IMG/VR virus record: IMGVR_UViG_3300048686_000134
Location: 1 to 30,057 of that record
Strand: one strand, 5' to 3'
DNA from: a virus
DNA: 30,057 bases
Part shown: positions 1 to 8,425 of the stretch, in pieces
How the letters are laid out: every line of letters begins with the position of its first letter
Position numbering within the stretch: the stretch's first letter is position 1
Made by a program: the position numbers and the translations under genes
Notes under the pieces: model-generated
What the model saw: only the letters and a program-made list of their open reading frames with translations
Database searches by the model: none
What the model was told of the DNA's origin: nothing

Positions 1-3000
1 CTAATTAATGATGTGGATCTCTTAAATAGATTTACAAGACCACCTAATGCAAATTCTTGTGGCTCGCCTAAATGAACTCTTGTTAGACCAGGAACATCTT
101 TAAGAATTTTTTGATAACTAAATCCTAATGGTGAATAATCTTCTGTTAACCCTGGCCTTATGCCAATGTCTTCACCATATCCTAGTGCGCTACCCTTAAT
201 AACATAGATCATTCTTCCTCTACTATCTCTTACTTCAGAGATATTGTCAGAGCCAAATTCGCTTCTTAGTAGTGGCCCATGAACACTTTCTGATGCACTA
301 AGACCCATAGAAGACTTAAGACGCTTAATAGTATCTGTTGGAAGAGTATATCTTAGTGCCCCTCTTTCTCTCATCAATGTATCAAAAAGTGTTTCAAGAC
401 CAACGTCATTATATGCTTGTCTAACTTCACTATAAAGGTCTGGATCAGATATTGTTTTTGAACTAAGTCTTCCTATTCTTGATGATACGGAAGATGCTAA
501 TCTATCTGCTGCTTGTGAGGATGTTATTCCTAATCCAGCTAGAACAACTTTTGCTGATGGAACCTGATCAAATGTAGACTGATAAAAATCAACCATACTT
601 GTTAGTGCTCGTACATCTTCTTTTGAAGCTCTTCCAAATCTTAGATCTTTATTAACATCGGCTGCAAATTGTCCTTTTCCAACTCCAACGTTGGCTGACA
701 TTGCAGAAAGTACATTAACTCCAGCTCTTGACTTCATTCTTCTAGAAAGAGTTTGTAGGACACCTGGATCACTTACTTCTGATAAAAACTTAAATGTTCT
801 ATTGCTTCCAATTCTTTCGGACTGTGATGGCCTACCAGCAAATCCCATTGCAGCAAGAACTCTAGCTTGTTCTTGAAGATTCTTTGCTACTTGTCCACCC
901 CCAGGGCGATTGAATGGTGCGCCAAAATACTGGACACCAGGAATTGGGCCACCAGCATTTCTCTTTAACACCTCATTACCATTATTTATTGCATGTAAAA
1001 GAGGAAGATTTTTTTGAGTTGCATCTTTATTAACTACAAACTCTCCAGGAGTAAGCATTGCTGGAACAGTATCGGTATTTCCAACTCCTGGAACAGTTGC
1101 TCCCGTAGACATATAATTTATTTTGCCGCCGCGATTTCTTCTTTGTTTTCTTGGTGGTCTTGCTCCTGCACCAGTTGCAGCAGCAGCAGAAGGTCCAAAG
1201 AAGACGTTGCTAAGTTCAGCGGTTTGTAATTGCTTTGCAATTAAAATATCATAGGCTTCTGATAGATTTTGAATAGCTACTCGTGCATTTCCAGCTGCTG
1301 CTACCTGCTCTAATAATGCGGCATTTGCTGCATCAGTAGCAATACCAAGCTGTTGTGCGGCACCAGCAGCCTCAATTTCTTGTAGTCCCATATATCTTAA
1401 TGATTGTGATACCGCTTGAACTGCACCAGATATTCCGCCTTTTCCAAGACCCTTTATAGCTACACCAATAACACTTCCAAACTTTACTAAAGTTCCCATC
1501 AAGTTCATTAACAAGCCCAAGAACATAGTTCCTGCTGGGATAACTACTCCAGTTATAATTGTTGCAAGTGCAACAAAGTTTTTAGCACCGTCTGGCAACT
1601 TATCAAACATTTCAAATAGTTTTGAGAAAAAGTTAATAATTGGTGTTGATATTTTCATAAACATTTCACCAAGTGGTGCGATAGACATTTTAAATCTTTC
1701 CATGGCAGCCATATACTTTGTAGATGTTGCCTCAGAAATAACGCTTAGTTCTCTTTCTGCTGATGTAGCCATTTGCTCTGCTGACAAACCAGCTAATTGT
1801 AAAACTCTTGATGCCTGAGTTCCGTCTTTAATAATGTTGTCAAACAATGCTCCAAGTCTTGCGTATTGGTATTTACCAAAAAGTTCTTCCAATGCCTGCT
1901 GACGAGTAAATTTATCAAGTTTAGAAATCTCTTCTGCAAAGGCTGTTACTGTTCCCATTAAATCGCCACGATTTGTTTGAACGATGTTTGTTATATTAAT
2001 TCCCATCTTTTCTAATGTTTCAGTAGCTTTATTTGTTGGATTAATTAATGATGCAAGACCAGATTTTAGAGCGTTTGCTCCTTGAGCAGCACTTACACCA
2101 CCTTCTTGCATAGCAGCCATCATTGCAGCAAGATCTCTTACGTCACCACCTAAACCAACAATTACTGGCGCTACTCTTGGAATTGCTCCAGCTAGGTCTT
2201 GTAGGGTAACAACTGTTTGGTTTTCAACTGCGTTTAAAAAGTTAATTTCTTTTGTTAAGTCTGTTGTAGAAAGCTTAAAAGCATTTTGTAAGGCTATAGT
2301 TGCACTTAAAGCTTCTCCTTGCTCCATTTGTCCCAGGGTAGCAAGCCTTGTAGCCTCAGTCGTTGCAGCAACAAGTTCAGCATTTTTTGCACCAGCAGCA
2401 GCAGCCTCAGCCGCCAGCCCAATAGTGTCTTTTACTGCAATTCCATATTTAGTAAATTCAACAGCAAGACCTTCAACTGCCTTCATATTTTGTTCAATTT
2501 CTTCTGGAGTTGTAAATGCATCTCCATATACTTTTTTAAATCTTACTGCTGCCTGCTCAATTTCTTTAAATGTTTTACCTGCGGCAGCACCAAAAATTGT
2601 AAGTGGAACAGTAAAACCAACCATCAACTGGCGACCAGCCCACTGTGTATTCTTACCGAAGTTAATCATTGAAGTTGTTGCTTGACGCAACATTGCACGA
2701 TGAATAGCTAGTCTTTCATTTGACACCATTGCACTATCATTAAATGCCTGTAGTGGCCGTATTGCAATAGCATCTCTAAAACCATTTGCAGCGGAAGTTG
2801 CACTAACAAATTGTGTTTGAAGCGACTGAACTCTAGAATTTGCTAAAGATAAAACTGCTGCTGCCTCAGCACTGTTTTTTCTAAACTTTGCATTAAAATA
2901 TTGACCAAGAGTTGCTTGACCTTTTGTAAGAGTTTGATCAAGTCGTTTTGCAGATGTTTCCATCTTAATTTGCTGTGCAGTAAATGCTCCTGTAGCGTTT

Positions 3001-3170
3001 GCAGCAGCCAGCAGCGTTTCGCTAAAGCTTCTTGCGGCTTGAGCGTGAACAATATTGTTTTTATTTAATGCAGTATTGAAAGCATTTATTTGTGACTGAA
3101 GATTGCGAAGTTGTGCAGCAGCATCACTAGTATTAATCGCAATATCAATAACTGCTTTAGTTGTTGCCAT
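1..3170 (-). CDS. Tail tape measure protein, TP901-like (3' end cut by window)
   Basis: The protein sets tail length and is threaded inside the tail tube. The frame is open for about 1056 codons from ATG at 3170 to the window edge, so the C terminus lies outside. I translated it directly. The N terminus is an Ala/Gln-rich helical region with coiled-coil character. A TP901-type core begins around residues 178-215 with WAGRQLMVGFTVPL and KTFKEIEQAAVRFKK. A long hydrophobic stretch lies at about 525-580, and the recurrent tape-measure motif VPAMLTPGEFVVNKDA at about 700. The start has a good SD (GAGG, 6-nt spacer) and overlaps the frameshifted chaperone gene by 14 nt, the classical chaperone to tape-measure order. 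Family assignment is from motifs and context. The hydrophobic segments fit a role in DNA ejection through the membrane (inference). Confidence 0.95.
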   Translation of the reverse strand, partial: MATTKAVIDIAINTSDAAAQLRNLQSQINAFNTALNKNNIVHAQAARSFSETLLAAANATGAFTAQQIKMETSAKRLDQTLTKGQATLGQYFNAKFRKNSAEAAAVLSLANSRVQSLQTQFVSATSAANGFRDAIAIRPLQAFNDSAMVSNERLAIHRAMLRQATTSMINFGKNTQWAGRQLMVGFTVPLTIFGAAAGKTFKEIEQAAVRFKKVYGDAFTTPEEIEQNMKAVEGLAVEFTKYGIAVKDTIGLAAEAAAAGAKNAELVAATTEATRLATLGQMEQGEALSATIALQNAFKLSTTDLTKEINFLNAVENQTVVTLQDLAGAIPRVAPVIVGLGGDVRDLAAMMAAMQEGGVSAAQGANALKSGLASLINPTNKATETLEKMGINITNIVQTNRGDLMGTVTAFAEEISKLDKFTRQQALEELFGKYQYARLGALFDNIIKDGTQASRVLQLAGLSAEQMATSAERELSVISEATSTKYMAAMERFKMSIAPLGEMFMKISTPIINFFSKLFEMFDKLPDGAKNFVALATIITGVVIPAGTMFLGLLMNLMGTLVKFGSVIGVAIKGLGKGGISGAVQAVSQSLRYMGLQEIEAAGAAQQLGIATDAANAALLEQVAAAGNARVAIQNLSEAYDILIAKQLQTAELSNVFFGPSAAAATGAGARPPRKQRRNRGGKINYMSTGATVPGVGNTDTVPAMLTPGEFVVNKDATQKNLPLLHAINNGNEVLKRNAGGPIPGVQYFGAPFNRPGGGQVAKNLQEQARVLAAMGFAGRPSQSERIGSNRTFKFLSEVSDPGVLQTLSRRMKSRAGVNVLSAMSANVGVGKGQFAADVNKDLRFGRASKEDVRALTSMVDFYQSTFDQVPSAKVVLAGLGITSSQAADRLASSVSSRIGRLSSKTISDPDLYSEVRQAYNDVGLETLFDTLMRERGALRYTLPTDTIKRLKSSMGLSASESVHGPLLRSEFGSDNISEVRDSRGRMIYVIKGSALGYGEDIGIRPGLTEDYSPLGFSYQKILKDVPGLTRVHLGEPQEFALGGLVNLFKRSTSLI

Positions 3171-3836
3171 CAATTACCTCATAGTCTAGACCAGCACCAA
3201 TACCGAACCCTGCTCTTTGTGCAGAGTATCCTTGTAGGCCAACGATATCGTATGGGTCAGAAGTTTTACCGCCGCTTGCAACTCTTGCCTTCATAGCTTC
3301 CCATGGATTAATCTTTCTTTCTGATTCACCATCTATGTTTACACCCTTGAGGGCAGCAAAGAATTTTTTATTTTCATAATCTTCTTTTTGCTTTGCCTCA
3401 AGAACTGCAACCAATTCTGGCATTGAAAGACTATCCTCCATTTCTTGGTAGTCCTTCCAGTGACCTAGTAGGAATACCCGTGATTCTATGGCGACTAAAT
3501 CTAGTTCGTCCCAGCTAGAGCCGCCGCTAGTGCGTTTGGGTCGTTCAACTTAATCCCTGCTGCTATTTCAATAATCTTATAAATTGTTGGTAAGTCAAGA
3601 ACGTCCTCTAAGTGATCCTTTGTAGCAATTTCTGGATTATACTGCTTCATTGCAATTACAGCACAATCTAGAAGAAGATCCATTGACTTAATGTTGTCTT
3701 CAGCAATCTTTTCATCACCGATCTTCTGAAACTCTTTCATAAAGTCACGAAGAAGTGAAATTTTTAGTGGTCGCATACTAATATTTGTTCCGTCAATTAG
3801 CTGAACTTCTACTATTTCGTATACAGATGTTGCCAT
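3157..3836 (-). CDS. Tail assembly chaperone, long form made by -1 frameshift
   Basis: This is the G-T type tail chaperone that coats the tape measure and recruits major tail protein during assembly. The upstream frame is read from ATG 3836 to the slippery heptamer C CCA AAC (3540-3534). A -1 slip then continues in the frame ending at 3157, giving about 101 + 125 = 226 residues. Right after the slip the new frame reads RTSGGSSWDELDLVAIESRV, in protein-like sequence with no stop. The stretch from 3441 down could start at an ATG, but it has no convincing SD and the coding frame extends upstream to the slip site, so an independent gene is unlikely. Position between major tail protein and tape measure is the canonical one. 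Slippage efficiency cannot be read from sequence. Confidence 0.85.
3501..3836 (-). CDS. Tail assembly chaperone, short (unshifted) form
   Basis: A 111-aa protein and the zero-frame product of the chaperone gene. It starts MATSVYEIVEVQLIDGT and ends LAAALAGTN at a TAG just after the slippery site. The body is helical and acidic, typical of the G protein of lambda-like tails, where it binds the tape measure and is absent from the mature virion. The SD AGGAGG lies 4-5 nt before ATG. The gene begins a new transcription unit: a strong hairpin (3875-3903) follows the major tail gene, and an extended -10 (3859-3867) lies inside the short gap. Function is assigned from position, length and the frameshift; primary sequence of this family is poorly conserved. 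Confidence 0.85.
   Translation of the reverse strand: MATSVYEIVEVQLIDGTNISMRPLKISLLRDFMKEFQKIGDEKIAEDNIKSMDLLLDCAVIAMKQYNPEIATKDHLEDVLDLPTIYKIIEIAAGIKLNDPNALAAALAGTN
3534..3540 (-). promoter_or_regulatory. Programmed -1 frameshift site CCCAAAC
   Basis: On the minus strand the zero-frame codons are GAC CCA AAC, so the heptamer C CCA AAC fits the X XXY YYZ rule exactly. The stop of the zero frame lies 31 nt downstream, and the -1 frame is open through to 3157. The downstream stretch is locally GC-rich, with repeated CTAG/AGCT words that might pair. I do not claim a specific pseudoknot. Confidence 0.82.
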
Positions 3837-3858
3837 TAATCCTCCTAAATACTCTTAA

Positions 3859-3867
3859 ATTATAACA
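3859..3867 (-). promoter_or_regulatory. Extended -10 promoter for the chaperone/tape-measure unit
   Basis: The minus strand reads TGTTATAAT, a perfect TGnTATAAT element, just after the hairpin that ends the major-tail unit and about 22 nt before the chaperone ATG. No TTGACA-like -35 is seen at 17 bp. The leader would be short but includes the SD AGGAGG. Confidence 0.55.
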
Positions 3868-3874
3868 TAAAACA

Positions 3875-3903
3875 GTTTAGCCCACCTTTTGGGTGGGCTA
3901 AAC
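3875..3903 (-). terminator. Rho-independent-type terminator after major tail gene
   Basis: A perfect 12-bp stem, GTTTAGCCCACC pairing with GGTGGGCTAAAC, encloses a 5-nt loop. On the minus strand it is followed by TGTTTTATG, a moderate U-rich tail. It separates the major tail gene from the chaperone gene. Because the stem is symmetric, it could also stop plus-strand transcription. Confidence 0.8.
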
Positions 3904-3921
3904 CATAGTTATTTATTAAGA

Positions 3922-4614
3922 TTAAACTGCACCAGAATAAGCAACTACACGATCTACGATCTTTCCGTAGGAACCGTTAGAAGCAGGCATTAAACGGAAT
4001 GTTACTTCAAACATAGAAGCCTCATCACGCTTTGCACTTACTGTAACGCTCTCAATGGATAGAACTCGCAGAGCAGCATAAACACGCTCAATAGCTGCAT
4101 TACCAGTTGCGGCAGGATCACCTGTGCCTGGTCCTACAGCGATAAGAGCACGCTCTAGTGGAACTTCACCAAGATTTCCAGACTGCATGTTAAATGCTGA
4201 TCTGTTAGCATTGGTTGTGTCAAGATCTCCAACACCAGCAGCAGTAGCAATCAGTAGATTCTCTAATGTTGCTTCAGCAAATGCTGTAACAAGATTAACC
4301 TGCATACCCTGCTTGTACATACGAGCAACGTCAAGTAGCTGATCAACCTGAACCTCACCGAAATCTGGCTGGAACTGAACCTCAAGACCGTTCATTGTAT
4401 ATCCAACATTTGTCCATGTAGCGGAAGCTGACGCAAGTGTATCTGCATATCTTGCACTAGCACTGAAAGCTGGAATGCCGCTTGCGCCGCCTCCAGAGAA
4501 TCTGTACTCTGCATTTGCTCCTGTGCCGCTGTAATACTCTAATGGACCACCGTTGGCAACAAACACCTGTGCTGCACCAACAATAATATTTCTAGCATCA
4601 CCTAGAACTGCCAT
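3922..4614 (-). CDS. Major tail tube protein
   Basis: A 230-aa protein that polymerises into the tail tube. Recognisable features are the motif GYTMNGLEVQFQPDFGEVQ near residue 70 and the following AEATLENLL segment, as in major tail proteins of many actinophage-type siphophages. The C-terminal half (SVTVSAKRDEASMFEVTFRL) looks like the tube beta-sandwich. A GTG at 4623 is in frame, but it lies inside the SD (AGAGGTG, 4627-4621). ATG 4614 (MAVLGDARN), 6 nt after the SD, is therefore the better start. The gene is bracketed by its own -10 element (4668-4673) and a strong terminator, as expected for an abundant protein. Its base composition is less AT-rich than the neighbouring neck genes. Confidence 0.88.
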   Translation of the reverse strand: MAVLGDARNIIVGAAQVFVANGGPLEYYSGTGANAEYRFSGGGASGIPAFSASARYADTLASASATWTNVGYTMNGLEVQFQPDFGEVQVDQLLDVARMYKQGMQVNLVTAFAEATLENLLIATAAGVGDLDTTNANRSAFNMQSGNLGEVPLERALIAVGPGTGDPAATGNAAIERVYAALRVLSIESVTVSAKRDEASMFEVTFRLMPASNGSYGKIVDRVVAYSGAV

Positions 4615-4667
4615 ATCTTTCACCTCTTTTAATAGGATTGTTTGGCGTGGGGCGTTTCCTCGTATTC

Positions 4668-4673
4668 ATTATA
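4668..4673 (-). promoter_or_regulatory. -10 element upstream of major tail gene
   Basis: The minus strand reads GTATATAATG in the 68-bp gap after the tail-terminator gene. The predicted leader of about 45-50 nt carries the SD AGAGGTG. No clear -35 is seen. The same GTATATAAT word occurs upstream of the protease gene. Confidence 0.5.
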
Positions 4674-4682
4674 TACTGTTAT

Positions 4683-5180
4683 TTAAACATTATTATAGAT
4701 ATTTGCAATATGATAATCATATCTGATAATTAACTCTGTTGAATATTCTTTTTTAGCACCAGAATCTTTTGTAGAAGACCCAACATATTTTAATTGTGAG
4801 ACATTTATGCAATGAAAAAAATATTTATTATTATTAAATGTTCCGCAAAACTCATTGATATCATTTGCAGCAGCATCTTCACGATCAAGAACGTTAGCTA
4901 TAAAATCTCTCCACTCATATATCTCAGCAATAGATCCTTTAATAGAATACATAAGTTGACCAGATTTAATTGGATAAAAATATTTATTAGTTGATCTTGC
5001 ACGAATAAATGAATCATATATAACGTATGGCTTATTTCCCCATGCAGCATCTCCAGCCTTTACATCAGTTATAGGGAAAAATGGTACTGTCCCACCATAT
5101 TGACTATATATAGCAGGTTTTGCTAATTGAAACTGTTTCCATACATATTTATTTACTGCTACGTCTGGATAATCACTCAT
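4683..5180 (-). CDS. Probable tail terminator protein
   Basis: A 165-aa protein just upstream of the major tail gene, the position of the tail terminator (lambda gpU-like), which caps the tube and joins it to the neck. It contains no motif I can name; mixed alpha/beta content with WKQFQ near the N terminus and STELIIRYDYHIA near the C terminus is compatible with the family. ATG 5180 (MSDYPDVAV) is preferred over the in-frame GTG 5189, because the SD AGGTGA sits about 5 nt upstream of ATG and the GTG lies within the SD. It overlaps the preceding gene by 8 nt, indicating translational coupling. The call rests on order and length. Confidence 0.6.
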   Translation of the reverse strand: MSDYPDVAVNKYVWKQFQLAKPAIYSQYGGTVPFFPITDVKAGDAAWGNKPYVIYDSFIRARSTNKYFYPIKSGQLMYSIKGSIAEIYEWRDFIANVLDREDAAANDINEFCGTFNNNKYFFHCINVSQLKYVGSSTKDSGAKKEYSTELIIRYDYHIANIYNNV

Positions 5181-5865
5181 ATATATCACCTACTGGCATG
5201 TTTTGTATCCAAGAAAGTGCTGTTGCCCTTCCTCTTTGTAAAGCATTTCCAGATTTCATAGCTGCATTAAAATTTTGTTCATATGGTTTTGCATCCATAA
5301 AATACTGATAAAACCTTATTGCTCTTAAGTATACCTCATCAAAATAATTATTGTAAAATTCTTCAAATTGATTGACAAAAGATCCGCGAACTTCTGGTCC
5401 TCCAGGATTTTCTATAACTATTGGACCAGCCCTAAAATATTCAACTCCATCTATTTCAAAAAATAATGCCTGAGCTTCTACCTCTTGAATTACAACAGGA
5501 ATACCCTCTTCCATAATTCTTGCCTTTTCATAAAAGGGCTGATTAGATGTATCAGATGGTGTTTCAGAATTTAAAAATTCAGAAGTAATAATCACATTAT
5601 TTTTGGATATTGATTTTTTTAATTCAAATAATCTTGAATTTGAATCTCCCACTCTTCCCCACTCATATACATGATGAAGCATACCAGGATTAACTCTTGC
5701 TAGCTGATCTAAATATTCATAAAATCCATCTACACTCATTTTTGCAATTTTTGATGTTACTGTAATTTCTTGTGCTTTAGTTTCTTTTAAGAAACCATCA
5801 GTATATGCCACAAGATTATTCAAAACTTTCATTGCTTTTTTTGATTCTATTTTTGCTTTAGGCAT
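5173..5865 (-). CDS. Neck / tail completion protein (HK97 gp10-like)
   Basis: A 230-aa minor head-tail joining protein. The N terminus is Lys-rich (MPKAKIESKKAMKVL). A central part with GMLHHVYEWGRVG is followed by an acidic, Tyr/Phe-rich helical C terminus ending in ATALSWIQNMPVGDIYE. HK97-gp10-type proteins commonly carry the 'HxYEWG.VG' type of signature, which supports the call. The start overlaps the stop of the stopper gene by one base, and the 3' end overlaps the tail-terminator gene, so this is a tightly packed neck operon. It is longer than typical gp10 proteins (about 110-150 aa), so extra domains are possible. Confidence 0.6.
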   Translation of the reverse strand: MPKAKIESKKAMKVLNNLVAYTDGFLKETKAQEITVTSKIAKMSVDGFYEYLDQLARVNPGMLHHVYEWGRVGDSNSRLFELKKSISKNNVIITSEFLNSETPSDTSNQPFYEKARIMEEGIPVVIQEVEAQALFFEIDGVEYFRAGPIVIENPGGPEVRGSFVNQFEEFYNNYFDEVYLRAIRFYQYFMDAKPYEQNFNAAMKSGNALQRGRATALSWIQNMPVGDIYE

Positions 5866-6299
5866 TATAGCTCCTGACTATCTGCCCTTACACAACGAAC
5901 TCTATATCCCATGATGCTATTTGAAACATCAAGCATTGGCTCAACAGCAGAAATTTCAAAAACAGTGGCAGTACTTGAATCTTCTTTCCAAACTATATTT
6001 TGAGAAGCATCTTTAATATTAGTAATTAATATATCTGTTACTCTATATGTTGTTCCAGATGTGGCTAATTGAATATCTTCAGCTGTTCTAAAGTTAACTA
6101 CAATATCATATTCAATATTATTTTCAGAATTAAGGAAGCCTGGAGTTCTTGAATTAGGATTTTGTTTTATTGCTGAACATTTTACCGATCTATCTTTTGA
6201 CCATGTTCTAGTAACTTCACCAAAATCATTTTGTTGCTTTGTTGCATAATATATGTCAGCAGACATTGGATAGAATAGCTGATTCATACCAGCAAACAT
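5865..6299 (-). CDS. Head closure / stopper-like neck protein
   Basis: A 144-aa protein between the adaptor and tail-completion genes, the position of the head-tail stopper that seals the capsid after packaging. Beta-rich sequence such as ADIYYATKQQNDFGEVTRTW, DIVVNFRTAEDI and TTYRVTDILITNI fits the small beta-barrel stopper fold. It directly abuts the adaptor gene (stop at 6300) and shares one base with the next gene. Internal ATGs at MNQ and MSA are alternative starts; no strong SD decides between them. Assignment is by order and general fold character. Confidence 0.6.
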   Translation of the reverse strand: MFAGMNQLFYPMSADIYYATKQQNDFGEVTRTWSKDRSVKCSAIKQNPNSRTPGFLNSENNIEYDIVVNFRTAEDIQLATSGTTYRVTDILITNIKDASQNIVWKEDSSTATVFEISAVEPMLDVSNSIMGYRVRCVRADSQEL

Positions 6300-7163
6300 T
6301 TAAATTACTCCTGGTACAATTTTATTTTTGTATGGAGATAAAATTTTGTCAACAGTTAGGTTTCCTGTTCCAGAACTAGAACCTTTCGCAAATTGAACAC
6401 GATATTCGGTATTATCAAATAGTTCAATATATTTATTAATATACTCCATGGAATTATTAACAATATCTTTTACTAAGAGGTAGCAGGCTTTTTGAATGTC
6501 TTCTGGAATAATTCTATATCCAAAGTCTGCATCAATTAGATAATCATATCCATTAGCAAATGCTGCATCAAGATATCTGTCTCTCCAAACCTTTGGATAT
6601 TCTATTTTATTATGAATAACATCAATGGGAATAATAGATGACTTATCTACACTAATTTTATACAAATTCATATCTTCATCCGAAGAATCATGAATAAGTT
6701 CTCCATTTTCATACATCATATAAAGTGATTGTATTTTTTCGTTAATTGGTAAATAGTCAAGGCCCATTCCAGAAACTTCTTTTTCTTTTCTTACAAATAG
6801 GAATGGCCCAACTTCTGATTCTATTATCATTCTTGCAATAGATTCAGCTTTTATAATTTCTGATGTTGTTTTTCCTAAATCTGTTGCTGCGGCATTTATA
6901 TCACAATATGGTCTTAAGACATTAATTCCTGTTGAATAAACTAAGCTTGTTCCATTATAAATAAGTGCCTCTAGATTTCCTGAATATGTAAGATAACGAG
7001 AATTTAGTGTAAAGATAACTACACCAGACGCATTTGATGTAGCGGAAGCAGAAAATGAGTCACCTAAAATAACATCATCATAATATATTGTATAAAGAGT
7101 ATTTGGACTCAAAGTAAATGATGCCTGTATAGACGTTGTGTTGGGAAGTCGTAGAATTTCCAT
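6300..7163 (-). CDS. Head-tail connector adaptor with extra N-terminal beta domain
   Basis: A 287-aa protein. Residues about 85-287 read like a gp6-type adaptor that binds under the portal: helices ATDLGKTTSEIIKAESIARMI and PEDIQKACYLLVKDIV, joined by a beta insertion. Residues 1-85 form a separate Thr/Ser-rich beta domain (TLSPNTLYTIYYDDV, SGNLEALIYNGTSLVYS), unusual for an adaptor and Ig- or carbohydrate-module-like in texture. The start ATG directly follows the TAA of the 57-aa gene, so the two are translationally coupled. The adaptor call is based on the C-terminal part and the position between capsid and stopper. Confidence 0.62.
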   Translation of the reverse strand: MEILRLPNTTSIQASFTLSPNTLYTIYYDDVILGDSFSASATSNASGVVIFTLNSRYLTYSGNLEALIYNGTSLVYSTGINVLRPYCDINAAATDLGKTTSEIIKAESIARMIIESEVGPFLFVRKEKEVSGMGLDYLPINEKIQSLYMMYENGELIHDSSDEDMNLYKISVDKSSIIPIDVIHNKIEYPKVWRDRYLDAAFANGYDYLIDADFGYRIIPEDIQKACYLLVKDIVNNSMEYINKYIELFDNTEYRVQFAKGSSSGTGNLTVDKILSPYKNKIVPGVI

Positions 7164-7337
7164 TTATACTCCATATGCGCTAGCAACTTCTTGGGGAGTT
7201 GCTAATCTAACTTTATTTGTTATTTTCATCCAGGCTTCCGCATCAGAAGATGTAGTTATATTATAACCCTTTGATAATCTACCCAATTTTTTATCAAATA
7301 ATCCATTTTCTGCAAATATAGCTACTTTACCTGACAT
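7164..7337 (-). CDS. Small 57-aa protein downstream of capsid gene
   Basis: I translated this short frame directly: it begins MSGKVAIFAENGLFDKKLG and ends TPQEVASAYGV, with its TAA touching the ATG of the adaptor gene. Small proteins ending in a similar 'ATPQEVA..YGV' are frequent after capsid genes in siphophages, but their role is not known to me; a neck or decoration role is possible. The ATG lies 7 nt after TGATATAAT (7353-7345) and has no SD, so translation is probably leaderless. It would be the first gene of the neck operon. Confidence 0.72.
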   Translation of the reverse strand: MSGKVAIFAENGLFDKKLGRLSKGYNITTSSDAEAWMKITNKVRLATPQEVASAYGV

Positions 7338-7344
7338 ATAAATA

Positions 7345-7353
7345 ATTATATCA
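7345..7353 (-). promoter_or_regulatory. Extended -10 promoter TGATATAAT for the neck operon
   Basis: Minus-strand TGATATAAT, then 7 nt, then ATG of the 57-aa gene. The expected transcription start falls at or next to the A of ATG, predicting a leaderless mRNA. It follows the post-capsid hairpin. Confidence 0.65.
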
Positions 7354-7369
7354 CTACAAAATGAAGAGA

Positions 7370-7386
7370 GGGGGCATTTAGCCCCC
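7370..7386 (-). terminator. GC hairpin after the capsid gene
   Basis: A perfect 6-bp stem, GGGGGC with GCCCCC, and loop TAAAT on the minus strand, extended by a nine-base C/G run. The tail afterwards (TCTCTTCATTTTG) is only moderately T-rich, so this may be a partial terminator or an mRNA 3'-end stabiliser for the capsid transcript. Confidence 0.55.
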
Positions 7387-7406
7387 CCCCAACAATTATT
7401 TACTTA

Positions 7407-8405
7407 TTACTTGCTGCCGTAAGCAATTGCATCAGTTTCTTCAACCTGAACACCGAAACGGACAAAGACGGTGTACTCAACAGTATCCTTCTTTGGCTTG
7501 AATTCACGGTGAACAACAACATCTCTCTGGAAGCCCCAAATACGGTTTTCGGGGAAAGTGAGAGAGACATAATCGTCGGGGAAGTAAGGAACCTCAACAA
7601 TTGGAAGACCGAGTACACGATACTGTACTGGTGCGCCAACGATCTGTGGGACCGTTCCGTCAACAATTCTCTCTACGATTCTTTCAGAACTGAAGTTGCC
7701 TGTCTGAGCCAACTGATTGAGTAGGCTTGACATGGTTGGGCTACCTGTGTAGAACTTCATTGCAGAGCGTGAGCCGCGATACTTGCGTGGCATGGCAAGA
7801 ACAATATCCTGTAGATCCTGGACTGTCCATGCTGAACCACTGGAAGTAACGGCTGTTGCCTGATTTCCAGTTAGCTCCTTTGCATGGAATCCCTGCATGA
7901 TGCTAAGGAATGAGTTTGTTCCAGCACCAGTACCATTGATAGCAAGATCCTCTAGGTCGTTAGCAAATGCTCTTGTCATTGTACGAACTAGATGATCCTC
8001 AAGTGCTGAACCCTCTAGGTTGTCCTCAAGGGCTTCAGTTGAAACTTCCCAATCAAGTCTAATCTTCTTTGTTGTGATTTCGACCTTTGTGAAAGCAACT
8101 GCTGCATTTGTATAAGTGCCATCAGCCTGGTTTGCTGCACGAATGACACGCTCACCGACATTTAGCTTCTCAAGTTCAGCGGTATTGGAACGCATTGTTA
8201 CTCTGCGACCATCCTGTGCTAGAACCTGCTGCTCCCAAATGTATTCGATGAACTGGCGAGACTGCTCAGGATTGAGAATACCGCCGTCGTCAGTTGTGCT
8301 ACCAACTACACCAAGATCGTAGAGCTGAGGATTAGTGACACCACCAATACCACCAGATACTACGGCTCCTGCTGCGGCTGCCTTTTCTAGAATTTCATCT
8401 GACAT
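7407..8405 (-). CDS. Major capsid protein, HK97 fold
   Basis: A 332-aa protein that forms the icosahedral shell. Typical HK97-fold elements are ILNPEQSRQFIEYIWEQQ (N-arm/early spine), LDWEVSTEALEDNLEG leading into the long spine helix ALEDHLVRTMTRAFANDLE, the loop INGTGAGTNSFLSIMQGF, and the late P-domain IVEVPYFPDDYVSLTFPENRIWGF. The start is ATG 8405 (MSDEILEK), 7 nt after a consensus SD AGGAGGTGA. The in-frame GTG at 8414 lies inside this SD. There is no long N-terminal delta domain, consistent with a separate scaffold supplied by the upstream gene. The gene is clearly less AT-rich than its neighbours, fitting high expression. Confidence 0.93.
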   Translation of the reverse strand: MSDEILEKAAAAGAVVSGGIGGVTNPQLYDLGVVGSTTDDGGILNPEQSRQFIEYIWEQQVLAQDGRRVTMRSNTAELEKLNVGERVIRAANQADGTYTNAAVAFTKVEITTKKIRLDWEVSTEALEDNLEGSALEDHLVRTMTRAFANDLEDLAINGTGAGTNSFLSIMQGFHAKELTGNQATAVTSSGSAWTVQDLQDIVLAMPRKYRGSRSAMKFYTGSPTMSSLLNQLAQTGNFSSERIVERIVDGTVPQIVGAPVQYRVLGLPIVEVPYFPDDYVSLTFPENRIWGFQRDVVVHREFKPKKDTVEYTVFVRFGVQVEETDAIAYGSK

Positions 8406-8425
8406 TTTTTTCACCTCCTGGTTTA

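Noticed and set aside
3157-3441. Independent 94-aa gene starting at ATG 3441
   Set aside because: The coding frame extends upstream to a perfect slippery heptamer and there is no convincing SD; it is the C-terminal part of the frameshifted chaperone.
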